NCBI GenBank assembly: GCA_900770275.1 | Contig: CAAGJS010000106.1 | Coordinates: forward strand, 1 to 6,044 | Length of the DNA: 6,044 nt | Source: Erysipelotrichaceae bacterium | GTDB taxonomy: Bacteria > Bacillota_I > Bacilli_A > Erysipelotrichales > Erysipelotrichaceae | Direction of reading: 5' to 3' | Shown here: positions 1-6,008 of the stretch, in pieces | How positions within the stretch are numbered: the first letter of the stretch is position 1 | How the letters are laid out: the number at the start of each line of letters is the position of its first letter | The notes under the pieces: generated by a model | Database searches by the model: none | What the model saw: the letters and a program-made list of their open reading frames with translations, nothing else | What the model was told of the DNA's origin: nothing | Program-made: the position numbers and the translations under genes

Positions 1-39
1 CTTGAGAAGGATTCGGACTGAAGAAAAGACTAGGGCACG

Positions 40-69
40 AAAAGGCGGATTCGGGGGAATCCGCCTTTT
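40..69 (-). terminator. Rho-independent terminator of the 2-hydroxyacid dehydrogenase gene
   Basis: A perfect 13-bp inverted repeat (AAAAGGCGGATTC at 40-52, its complement at 57-69) encloses a 4-nt loop. It begins 23 nt past the TGA at 93-95 of the leftward dehydrogenase gene. The stem ends in TTTT on either strand, so it could work in both directions and also stop a rightward or convergent transcript from the left. The T run is short (4) and lies within the stem's A-T closing pairs, but the stem is long and GC-rich. Confidence 0.88.
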
Positions 70-92
70 GTGAAGGTTTATTTTAGATGCGT

Positions 93-1043
93 TCAGTCCT
101 GCAGAAGATCGTAGTAGGAAGAGACGACGTCGGCGCTGTGGCGGAGGGCTGCCTCTTCTTCTTCGTTGAGACGGATCTCGACGATTTCCTTGGCACCGGT
201 ACGATCCAGGATGGTCGGTACGGAGAGAAAGATGTCCTTGAGACCATACTGACCATTGAGACATACAGATACCGGATAGATGCGGTTCTCATTCAGCAGG
301 ATCGACTTCAGGATGGCGCAGGTGCTTGCGGCGATGCCGTAGGTTGTGTTGTGCTTGCGGTTGAAGATTTCCCAGCCTGCCTTTGTGGTCATGACGCGCA
401 GCTGCTCAAGGTCAACCTTGCCAGCGCGGGAGCGGTTGTCGTTCATGACGTCGATAAGCTGCTTGCCGCCGATGGTCGCTGTGCTCCAGGCGACCATCTC
501 AGAGTCACCATGTTCACCCATAACGTAGGCAGACACATTTCTGGAATCGAGATTGAAGAGATCGCCAACCTCACAGCAGAGACGCGCTGTATCCAGTGTC
601 GTGCCGGAGCCGATGACCTGGCTGCGGGGCAGACCGGACAGTTTCCAGACATAATAGGCCATGAGATCCACCGGGTTGGATACGACCAGGAAGGTGCCGT
701 TAAAGCCGGTTTCCATGACGGAGGTGACGATGGACTTCATTACTTTCTTACTCGGGGCGAGCCAGGTGAGGCGGTCATTGGAGGTGTCCATCGGTGCTGA
801 TGCCGTGATGATGACGACATCAGCATCTTTGCATGTGGAATAGTCAGAAGCGGCTACCTTCATGTTGCGGTTCATGAAGTGGACGGCGTGGGTCAGATCC
901 ATCGCTTCGCCGACGGCTTTTTCCTTGTTCATGTCGATGAGGCACAGCTCATCGCAGAGACCTTCATTGATAATGGTATAGGCACAGGTGGCGCCGACAT
1001 TGCCAGCGCCGACGATGACAACTTTAGTGCTGCGGATATTCAT
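93..1043 (-). CDS. L-lactate/L-2-hydroxyacid dehydrogenase (LDH/MDH family, L-2-hydroxyisocaproate dehydrogenase-like)
   Basis: This is a cytosolic NAD-dependent enzyme of 316 aa, full length for the LDH/MDH family. It is expected to reduce a 2-ketoacid (pyruvate or a bulkier one) to the L-2-hydroxyacid while reoxidising NADH in fermentation. Visible motifs are the Rossmann GAGNVGA (residues 12-18) with NAD-ribose Asp37, the substrate-loop Arg91, SNPVD (122-126), LDTAR (150-154, with Asp151 and substrate-binding Arg154), and GEHGDS (176-181) with catalytic His178. Oddities: Met85 sits where lactate dehydrogenases have the specificity Gln102. Gly223 replaces the second Ala of the AA pair at 235/236. 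Cys156 and Ser171 replace Arg173 and His188, which bind fructose-1,6-bisphosphate in allosteric bacterial LDHs. These changes resemble L-2-hydroxyisocaproate dehydrogenase as I recall it. I chose the ATG at 1043 because AGAAAGGA lies 9 nt upstream and the Rossmann fold begins directly after it; upstream in-frame starts add a Lys/Glu-rich tail. Family membership is secure; the substrate is inferred. Confidence 0.93.
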   Translation of the reverse strand: MNIRSTKVVIVGAGNVGATCAYTIINEGLCDELCLIDMNKEKAVGEAMDLTHAVHFMNRNMKVAASDYSTCKDADVVIITASAPMDTSNDRLTWLAPSKKVMKSIVTSVMETGFNGTFLVVSNPVDLMAYYVWKLSGLPRSQVIGSGTTLDTARLCCEVGDLFNLDSRNVSAYVMGEHGDSEMVAWSTATIGGKQLIDVMNDNRSRAGKVDLEQLRVMTTKAGWEIFNRKHNTTYGIAASTCAILKSILLNENRIYPVSVCLNGQYGLKDIFLSVPTILDRTGAKEIVEIRLNEEEEAALRHSADVVSSYYDLLQD

Positions 1044-1052
1044 GGGTATTTT

Positions 1053-1060
1053 TCCTTTCT
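1053..1060 (-). promoter_or_regulatory. Ribosome binding site that fixes the dehydrogenase start
   Basis: On the minus strand AGAAAGGA lies 9 nt before the ATG at 1043. The frame stays open further upstream to a TTG at 1109 and an ATG at 1103. Those starts have no Shine-Dalgarno sequence and sit directly against the hairpin at 1111-1144, and they would add about 20 charged residues before the Rossmann strand. This site therefore supports the shorter protein. Confidence 0.65.
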
Positions 1061-1079
1061 CTATGTGTCTTTCCTTTTT

Positions 1080-1109
1080 TTTGTATGTTTCTTTTTCGTG
1101 CATGGACAA
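1080..1109 (-). promoter_or_regulatory. Possible promoter for the dehydrogenase gene
   Basis: Reading leftward, TTGTCC (1104-1109) and TACAAA (1080-1085) are separated by 18 nt, each matching the sigma-A consensus at 4 of 6 positions. They lie between the hairpin at 1111-1144 and the gene's ribosome binding site, where an independent promoter would be needed if that hairpin terminates the kinase transcript. The match is only moderate and the region is A-rich on this strand, so chance resemblance is possible. Confidence 0.3.
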
Positions 1110-1110
1110 T

Positions 1111-1144
1111 AATGCCGCTGCACATGTTCAAGTGTAGCGGCATT
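1111..1144 (-). terminator. Intergenic hairpin between kinase and dehydrogenase (terminator or processing site)
   Basis: AATGCCGCTGCAC (1111-1123) pairs with GTGTAGCGGCATT (1132-1144), giving 13 pairs including one G-U, with an 8-nt loop. It starts 18 nt after the stop of the leftward sugar kinase gene and about 67 nt before the dehydrogenase start. On the minus strand it is followed by ATTATTGTCC, a poor T tract, so termination may be partial. It could instead be a stabilising or processing hairpin in a shared transcript. Confidence 0.6.
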
Positions 1145-1162
1145 TGATGAAGTTTGGCAATT

Positions 1163-2080
1163 TCAATGCGCTTCTTCGACGCGGATACTGCTGAGGTAGG
1201 ACTGGATCTGTTCCAGGGGTGGAAGTGATCCTTCCGCTGCGGCAGCGGTACCGGCGGCCATCGACCAGCGCAGCGCATCTTCGAGCTTATGGCTCGCGCT
1301 CCATGTTCCAACGAAGGCGGCCAGCGACGTGTCACCGGCACCGGTCGTGTTCTTGACCTTGATCTGCGGCGATTTGGCAACCGCGTGGCCAAGACTTCCG
1401 GCAAAGACGCATCCTTCGGATCCCATGGTGAGCAGAACATTCTGGGCACCTTTGGCCATTGCGGCGGCGGTCAGCTCCATGGCGTTGTTAATGTCCGCCT
1501 TGCAATGAAGCAGGTCGCCAAGTTCCTCGAGGTTCGGTTTGATGAGCCATGGCTGACAGTAGGTCAGATCCTCGAGGCGCATGTCGCGGGTATCAAGGAT
1601 CAGTTTTGCTTTGGCGTCGTTGACGATATCGGCAATATCATACAGGAATGTTGTTGGTATGCCCTGCGGCGCCTTGCCGGAGAGGATGACATAGTCATTC
1701 TCCGTAAGATTGCTGAAGGTTTTGAGGAAACTGTCGAGCTCTTCCTTGGATACATCGGGTCCCGGGGCGTTAAGGATGTATTCCTCCTTTCCCGTCACCT
1801 TGACGTTGATGCGGCTGGCGCCGGCGATTTCGACGCTGCAATTATGAATATGCGGATAGGCAGAAATCTGATCGGCGATGTATCTGCCGGTAGGTCCGCC
1901 AAGCAGTGCGTGCATCTGGCTTGGTACGCCCATGTTGTTGAGGACGATGGAGCAGTTGATGCCCTTTCCTCCGGCCTCCATATGGGTCTCTTCAGCTGCG
2001 TTGAGCTGATCGGGTCTGATTCCATCTGTCATGGTCATGAAATAGTCGATGGCAGGGTTCAATGTAATTGTATGAATCAT
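1163..2080 (-). CDS. fruK: 1-phosphofructokinase (PfkB/ribokinase family)
   Basis: This is a cytosolic ATP-dependent sugar-phosphate kinase of 305 aa, the usual length for FruK/LacC. FruK converts fructose 1-phosphate, made by a fructose PTS, into fructose 1,6-bisphosphate. Seen in the sequence: the N-terminal TLNPAIDY (residues 6-13), the PfkB signature 1 region GGKGINCS (37-44), the substrate-lid segment RINVK (90-94) with NAPGP (104-108), KPNLEEL (181-187), and the anion hole with catalytic base TTGAGD (245-250, Asp250). The start is fixed by AGGAGGT at 2086-2092, 5 nt before the ATG. Genes for a FruA-type PTS or a FruR/DeoR regulator, the common fruK partners, are absent from this window; the next gene downstream on the strand is the dehydrogenase. 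Tagatose-6-phosphate kinase (LacC) is the main alternative, since the subfamilies differ little in these motifs. I prefer FruK for TLNPAIDY, GGKGIN and the NAPGP context. The family call is secure and the substrate likely. Confidence 0.85.
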   Translation of the reverse strand: MIHTITLNPAIDYFMTMTDGIRPDQLNAAEETHMEAGGKGINCSIVLNNMGVPSQMHALLGGPTGRYIADQISAYPHIHNCSVEIAGASRINVKVTGKEEYILNAPGPDVSKEELDSFLKTFSNLTENDYVILSGKAPQGIPTTFLYDIADIVNDAKAKLILDTRDMRLEDLTYCQPWLIKPNLEELGDLLHCKADINNAMELTAAAMAKGAQNVLLTMGSEGCVFAGSLGHAVAKSPQIKVKNTTGAGDTSLAAFVGTWSASHKLEDALRWSMAAGTAAAAEGSLPPLEQIQSYLSSIRVEEAH

Positions 2081-2104
2081 GCAATACCTCCTGTTTCTTC
2101 TATC

Positions 2105-2110
2105 AATATA
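2105..2110 (-). promoter_or_regulatory. Candidate -10 element for the sugar kinase gene
   Basis: On the minus strand TATATT (5 of 6 to TATAAT) would place a transcription start near 2098, just ahead of the AGGAGGT ribosome binding site at 2086-2092. No convincing -35 lies 16-18 nt upstream (near 2127-2134). A perfect TTGACA on this strand at 2158-2163 is too far away to pair with it. A GTCAA half-site (2111-2115) adjoins the element and may be regulatory. Confidence 0.3.
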
Positions 2111-2215
2111 GTCAAAAATATGGGTTAGAGAATGGCTGGACGACAGCCTGGGAAAATTGTCAAAGACCTTATTCCAGCTGAGGGATCCCGTCGGCTTGTG
2201 ATCATTTTGCGATTC

Positions 2216-2231
2216 TTGACTAACTGGTCAA
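2216..2231. promoter_or_regulatory. Inverted repeat TTGAC-N6-GTCAA, possible operator
   Basis: TTGAC (2216-2220) and GTCAA (2227-2231) form a perfect 5-bp dyad with a 6-nt centre, overlapping the -35 of the exporter promoter. Size, symmetry and position fit the binding site of a dimeric winged-helix repressor such as a MarR-type protein, a common regulator of heterodimeric ABC exporters in Bacillota. No regulator gene lies in the window, so the assignment is inference. Single GTCAA half-sites also occur at 2111-2115 and 2159-2163 in the same intergenic region. Confidence 0.4.
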
Positions 2232-2246
2232 ACAGCGGTAAATAAT
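2216..2246 (+). promoter_or_regulatory. Candidate promoter of the ABC exporter operon
   Basis: TTGACT (2216-2221, 5 of 6 to the sigma-A -35) is followed by AATAAT (2241-2246, 5 of 6 to the -10) at a long 19-nt spacing. An alternative -10, TAAATA at 2239-2244, has ideal 17-nt spacing but matches only 3 of 6. Either would start transcription about 10-15 nt before the ribosome binding site AGGAGGGG at 2267-2274. The -35 overlaps an inverted repeat described separately. Confidence 0.45.
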
Positions 2247-2281
2247 AACCACTTGCATAAAACGGCAGGAGGGGTTTTTCT

Positions 2282-4048
2282 ATGAACAAAATCAAACTGC
2301 TGGCGCAGTCGGTCCGCGAATTTAAGCGTGACACGATTCTGACGCCCATACTGGTAACGGGAGAAGTGGTCATGGAAGCACTGATCCCTTATACCATCTC
2401 ACTGCTGGTCAATGATATTAAGGCCGGGGCTGGTGTGGACCGCATCCTTCACTATGCCTGGATTCTGATCGTGATGTCATTGATTTCCCTGGCTTTTGGC
2501 TACTTTGCCGGCCTTACCTGTGCCAATGCCTCGACAGGCTTTGCGCACAATCTGCGCCGGGACTTATTTGAAAAGGTACAGGGCTTTTCGTTTTCCAACA
2601 TCGATCACTTTTCCAATGCGTCGCTGGTCACGCGTCTGACGACGGATATTCAGAATATTCAGATGGCGTTCATGATGTTCATCCGCACAGCCTTCCGGGC
2701 GCCGCTGAACCTGATCTTCTCCTTCTTTATGGCGTATTACATGGGCGGAAAGATTGCGCTCGTGTTTCTGATTGTGATTCCGGTACTTGGCATCGGTCTC
2801 TATGTCATTGCCAGGGCGGCGATGAAGTATTTCCGCGTCGGCTTCCCGAAGTTCGATGTCCTGAACAACTCCGTTGAAGAAAACATCAAGGGCATCCGCG
2901 TCGTCAAGAGCTATGTCCGGGAAGACTATGAAAATAAGAAATTCGAACACGCCTCGGATGATATCCGCGACATCTTCACGAAGGCGGAGCGGATTCTGGC
3001 GTTCAACTCACCATTGATGCAGCTGTGTATTTACGGGATGATGCTCTTCCTGCTGTCGTTTGGTTCCTATGAAATCATTACCACCGGCGGGCAGGCGCTG
3101 GACATCGGCCAGTTCTCGACGTTACTTACCTACAGCTTCCAGATCCTGACTTCGCTGATGATGATCTCGATGCTGTTTGTGATGTTCACCTTCTCGGAAG
3201 AAAGCATGGACCGTGTCTGCGAGGTGCTGGTTGAAAAGAGCAGCCTCACTTCGAAGGACAATGCGATCACGACGATTCCGGATGGATCGATTGATTTTGA
3301 TCACGTATCGTTCCGCTACAGTTCGTCGGCGGAACATATGGTTCTCGATGATGTTGATCTCCATATTAAGTCGGGTGAAACGATTGGTATCATCGGCGGT
3401 ACTGGTTCTGCGAAGTCGTCGCTCGTACAGCTGATTCCGCGTCTTTACGATGTGACGGAAGGTACGGTGCGCGTTGGCAAGGAAGATGTGCGCAACTATG
3501 ATCTGACGGCGCTGCGTGATGCGGTTGCCATGGTTCTGCAGAAGAATGTTCTATTCTCGGGCACGATTGCGGACAACATCCGCTGGGGCAATGAGAATGC
3601 GTCGCTCGAGGAAGTGAAGGAAGTGTGCCATCTGGCCTGTGCCGATGAGTTCATCGACCAGATGCCCAAGGGCTACGATACCTGGATCGAGCAGGGCGGA
3701 ACCAACGTGTCCGGCGGCCAGAAACAGCGTCTTTGCATTGCGCGGGCACTGCTGAAGAAGCCGAAGATTCTGATTCTCGATGACAGTACGTCGGCCGTTG
3801 ATACCAAGACCGATGCCCTGATCCGTAAGGCGATGAAGGAGTACATTCCTTCTACGACAAAGATCATCATTGCGCAGCGTACGGCTTCCGTTGAGGATGC
3901 GGACCGGATCGTTGTCATGGATGGTGGAAAGATCAACGCGGTCGGAACCAGTGAAGAGCTGCTGAAGACCAATAAGATCTATCAGGAAGTCTACTATTCG
4001 CAGAATAAGCAGGGCTATGAGAAAGAACCCCAGGAGGCAGCCGCATGA
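2282..4048 (+). CDS. Heterodimeric ABC exporter, subunit with degenerate ATPase site (BmrC/TM287-like)
   Basis: This is a half-transporter of 588 aa with an N-terminal six-helix exporter domain (about residues 20-310) and a C-terminal nucleotide-binding domain (about 335-575). It acts in the cytoplasmic membrane with the next gene's product, probably exporting drugs or amphiphiles. Visible in the NBD: A-loop Tyr346, Walker A GGTGSAKSS (372-380, Lys378), Q-loop Gln420, signature VSGGQ (476-480), Walker B LILDD (497-501) and D-loop SAVD (504-507). Asp501 replaces the catalytic Glu, Gln532 replaces the switch His, and Ala377 replaces the third Walker A glycine. This subunit's own ATP-binding half is therefore the degenerate one, while its signature completes the partner's canonical site. 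The ATG at 2282 follows AGGAGGGG by 7 nt. The gene overlaps the next by ATGA. The likely regulatory input is the dyad at 2216-2231. The substrate cannot be read from sequence. Confidence 0.95.
   Translation: MNKIKLLAQSVREFKRDTILTPILVTGEVVMEALIPYTISLLVNDIKAGAGVDRILHYAWILIVMSLISLAFGYFAGLTCANASTGFAHNLRRDLFEKVQGFSFSNIDHFSNASLVTRLTTDIQNIQMAFMMFIRTAFRAPLNLIFSFFMAYYMGGKIALVFLIVIPVLGIGLYVIARAAMKYFRVGFPKFDVLNNSVEENIKGIRVVKSYVREDYENKKFEHASDDIRDIFTKAERILAFNSPLMQLCIYGMMLFLLSFGSYEIITTGGQALDIGQFSTLLTYSFQILTSLMMISMLFVMFTFSEESMDRVCEVLVEKSSLTSKDNAITTIPDGSIDFDHVSFRYSSSAEHMVLDDVDLHIKSGETIGIIGGTGSAKSSLVQLIPRLYDVTEGTVRVGKEDVRNYDLTALRDAVAMVLQKNVLFSGTIADNIRWGNENASLEEVKEVCHLACADEFIDQMPKGYDTWIEQGGTNVSGGQKQRLCIARALLKKPKILILDDSTSAVDTKTDALIRKAMKEYIPSTTKIIIAQRTASVEDADRIVVMDGGKINAVGTSEELLKTNKIYQEVYYSQNKQGYEKEPQEAAA
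4032..4037 (+). promoter_or_regulatory. Internal ribosome binding site for the second exporter subunit
   Basis: AGGAGG lies inside the last codons of the first subunit, 7 nt before the ATG at 4045. With the 4-nt ATGA stop/start overlap it indicates translational coupling, which suits an obligate heterodimer made in equal amounts. It also fixes the start of the second gene. Confidence 0.85.
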
Positions 4049-5958
4049 GTGAGAAAAATACGAAGCGGGCGTTCAATCCGAAGGCTGGTACGCTTGGCCG
4101 TCTGTTTAAGACGCTGTTTGAGTTCTATCCGAAGCTGCTGCCGCTGATTCTTGTCCTGATTATTCTGACGGCGGTTATCTCGGCATTGCCGGCGGTATTC
4201 CAGCAGAAGATTGTGGCCGTGATTCAGAAAAGCTGGGAAAACGGCATGACCTGGGCCGAGGCACGTCCGCAGATTGTTCACTATGTTGTGATTCTGGCGG
4301 TGCTCTATGCGGTGTCTCTGGCGTCGAGTCTCATCTACAACCAGCTGATGGCCATCTTTACCCAGGGCTCGCTGGATAAGCTGCGCAAGAAGATGTTCCA
4401 TCATATGGAAAGTCTTCCGATCCGCTACTTTGATACGCATAAACGCGGCGACGTCATGTCCTATTACACCAACGACGTTGATGCGATGCGGCAGATGATT
4501 TCGCAGTCGTTTCCGCAGCTGCTGATTTCGCTGGTTACGATTGTGACCATCTTCTGCATCATGATCTACTACAGTGTCTGGATGACGCTGGTCATTGTGG
4601 GCGGCGCTGTTGTGACAGTCAATCTGACGAAGTTCCTCGGCGGCAAGTCTGCACGTTACTTCCTTGCGCAGCAGAAGTCCGTTGGTGAAACGGAAGGTGT
4701 CATTGAGGAAATGATCAATGGCCAGAAGGTCATCAAGGTATTCAACCATCAGGAAGAGGCACAGAAGGACTTCGACAAGGCAAACGATGCGCTCTATGAG
4801 GCATCGAACCTTGCCAACAAATATTCCAATACGCTGATGCCGGTTCTCAACAACATCAACTATCTGGTGTATGTGCTGGTGGCGGTGCTTGGCGGCGTCT
4901 TCATGGAGACGGGGATCCGCAACATTTCGATCTCGGGCCTGCCGTTCTCGATTGCGGTCATTGTGCCATTCCTTGGCATGTGCCGTCAGTTCTCGGGCTC
5001 GATTCAGCAGGTTTCGCCGCAGATCAACTCGGTTGTCATGGGCCTTGCCGGTGCGCAGCGCATCTTCTCTCTGCTCGATGAGAAGCCTGAGGAAGATGAA
5101 GGCTACGTGACGCTGGTCAACGTGACTGAGAAGCACGGCAAGCTGGAAGAGACCGATGAGAAGACGGAGCTTTGGGCCTGGAAACATCCGCACAAGGCAA
5201 CCGGCGAGGTGGAATATACGCCTCTCAAGGGCGATGTGACGCTGGAACATGTGGACTTCTCCTACAATCCGGACAAGCAGATTCTGCATGACATTTCGCT
5301 CTATGCCAAGCCTGGTCAGAAGGTTGCCTTCGTTGGCGCAACCGGTGCCGGCAAGACGACGATTACGAATCTTCTGAACCGGTTCTACGATATCGAGGAC
5401 GGTAAGATCCGCTACGATGGCATCAACATCAACAAGATCCGCAAGCAGGATCTGCGCCGTTCGCTGGGTATGGTTCTGCAGGATACGGTTCTCTTTACGG
5501 GAACGGTCATGGAGAACATCCGCTATGGACGTCTCGATGCGACGGATGGTGAGTGCATTGCGGCAGCGAAATTGGCCGGCGCCGATTCGTTTATTCGTCA
5601 TCTTCCGGACGGGTACAATACGATGCTCAAGGGTGATGGTTCCTCTCTTTCGCAGGGTCAGTGTCAGCTGCTTGCGATTGCGCGTGCTGCCGTTGCGGAT
5701 CCGCCGGTCATGATTCTCGATGAGGCGACCAGCTCCATTGATACACGTACCGAACAGATTGTTCAGACCGGCATGGATCATCTGATGCAGGGACGTACGG
5801 TCTTCGTCATTGCCCATCGTCTTTCAACGGTCAAGAATTCGAACGTGATCATTGTTCTGGATCATGGCCGGATCATTGAACGCGGTACGCATGAAGAACT
5901 GCTGGCGGCGAAGGGACAGTATTATCAGCTGTATACGGGTGCCTTCGAGCTGGAGTGA
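4045..5958 (+). CDS. Heterodimeric ABC exporter, catalytically competent subunit (BmrD/TM288-like)
   Basis: This is a half-transporter of 637 aa, the longer partner of the pair and the second gene of the operon. It has an exporter transmembrane domain with six predicted helices (about residues 31-320), a Glu/Lys-rich linker of about 50 residues (347-395, containing LWAWKHP), then the nucleotide-binding domain. Motifs: A-loop Tyr407, Walker A GATGAGKTT (431-439, Lys437), Q-loop Gln479, signature LSQGQ (535-539), Walker B MILDE (556-560) with catalytic Glu560, D-loop SSID (563-566) and switch His591. Its Walker A/B and His are intact, so with the partner's VSGGQ they form the hydrolytic site. 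Its LSQGQ, with Gln for the first signature Gly, faces the partner's Asp501/Gln532 and completes the degenerate site. The complementary pattern strongly supports heterodimerisation. Known relatives (BmrCD, LmrCD, TM287/288) are multidrug exporters; the substrate here is unknown. Short N-terminal basic tail; no signal peptide. Confidence 0.95.
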   Translation: MSEKNTKRAFNPKAGTLGRLFKTLFEFYPKLLPLILVLIILTAVISALPAVFQQKIVAVIQKSWENGMTWAEARPQIVHYVVILAVLYAVSLASSLIYNQLMAIFTQGSLDKLRKKMFHHMESLPIRYFDTHKRGDVMSYYTNDVDAMRQMISQSFPQLLISLVTIVTIFCIMIYYSVWMTLVIVGGAVVTVNLTKFLGGKSARYFLAQQKSVGETEGVIEEMINGQKVIKVFNHQEEAQKDFDKANDALYEASNLANKYSNTLMPVLNNINYLVYVLVAVLGGVFMETGIRNISISGLPFSIAVIVPFLGMCRQFSGSIQQVSPQINSVVMGLAGAQRIFSLLDEKPEEDEGYVTLVNVTEKHGKLEETDEKTELWAWKHPHKATGEVEYTPLKGDVTLEHVDFSYNPDKQILHDISLYAKPGQKVAFVGATGAGKTTITNLLNRFYDIEDGKIRYDGININKIRKQDLRRSLGMVLQDTVLFTGTVMENIRYGRLDATDGECIAAAKLAGADSFIRHLPDGYNTMLKGDGSSLSQGQCQLLAIARAAVADPPVMILDEATSSIDTRTEQIVQTGMDHLMQGRTVFVIAHRLSTVKNSNVIIVLDHGRIIERGTHEELLAAKGQYYQLYTGAFELE

Positions 5959-5978
5959 TCCGATTACATATTTCAGAG

Positions 5979-6008
5979 AAGCAGGATCATTGAGCGGTCC
6001 TGCTTTTT
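5979..6008 (+). terminator. Rho-independent terminator of the ABC exporter operon
   Basis: AAGCAGGATC (5979-5988) pairs with GGTCCTGCTT (5996-6005) over 10 pairs including one T-G, around a 7-nt loop. A run of five T (6004-6008) follows, overlapping the stem end. It starts 20 nt after the TGA at 5956-5958 and closes the two-gene operon. The remaining 36 nt of the window hold nothing I can recognise. Confidence 0.9.

Noticed and set aside
87..800. A 237-codon open frame on the plus strand opposite the dehydrogenase.
   Set aside because: It starts inside the 3' untranslated region of the real gene, has no Shine-Dalgarno sequence, and its product looks like a reverse-strand translation of the dehydrogenase.
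1044..1109. An N-terminal extension of the dehydrogenase from a TTG at 1109 or ATG at 1103.
   Set aside because: It has no ribosome binding site, abuts the hairpin, and would add a Lys/Glu-rich tail not usual in the family. The ATG at 1043 has a proper Shine-Dalgarno sequence.
1289..2128. A 279-codon open frame on the plus strand opposite the sugar kinase.
   Set aside because: It is antisense to a complete PfkB-family gene with all motifs and its own ribosome binding site; the plus-strand frame shows no family motif.
2134..2148. A small hairpin, GGCTG-GACGA-CAGCC, in the divergent intergenic region.
   Set aside because: The five-bp stem has no T tract and lies upstream of the candidate transcription starts of both flanking genes, so it is probably chance. 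No riboswitch or leader RNA architecture was recognised in 2081-2281.
4015..5817. A 600-codon open frame on the minus strand opposite the second exporter subunit.
   Set aside because: It is exactly antisense to a well-supported gene, is rich in Arg, His, Asn and Gln with no recognisable domain, and follows from codon bias in the real gene that avoids stop triplets on the other strand.
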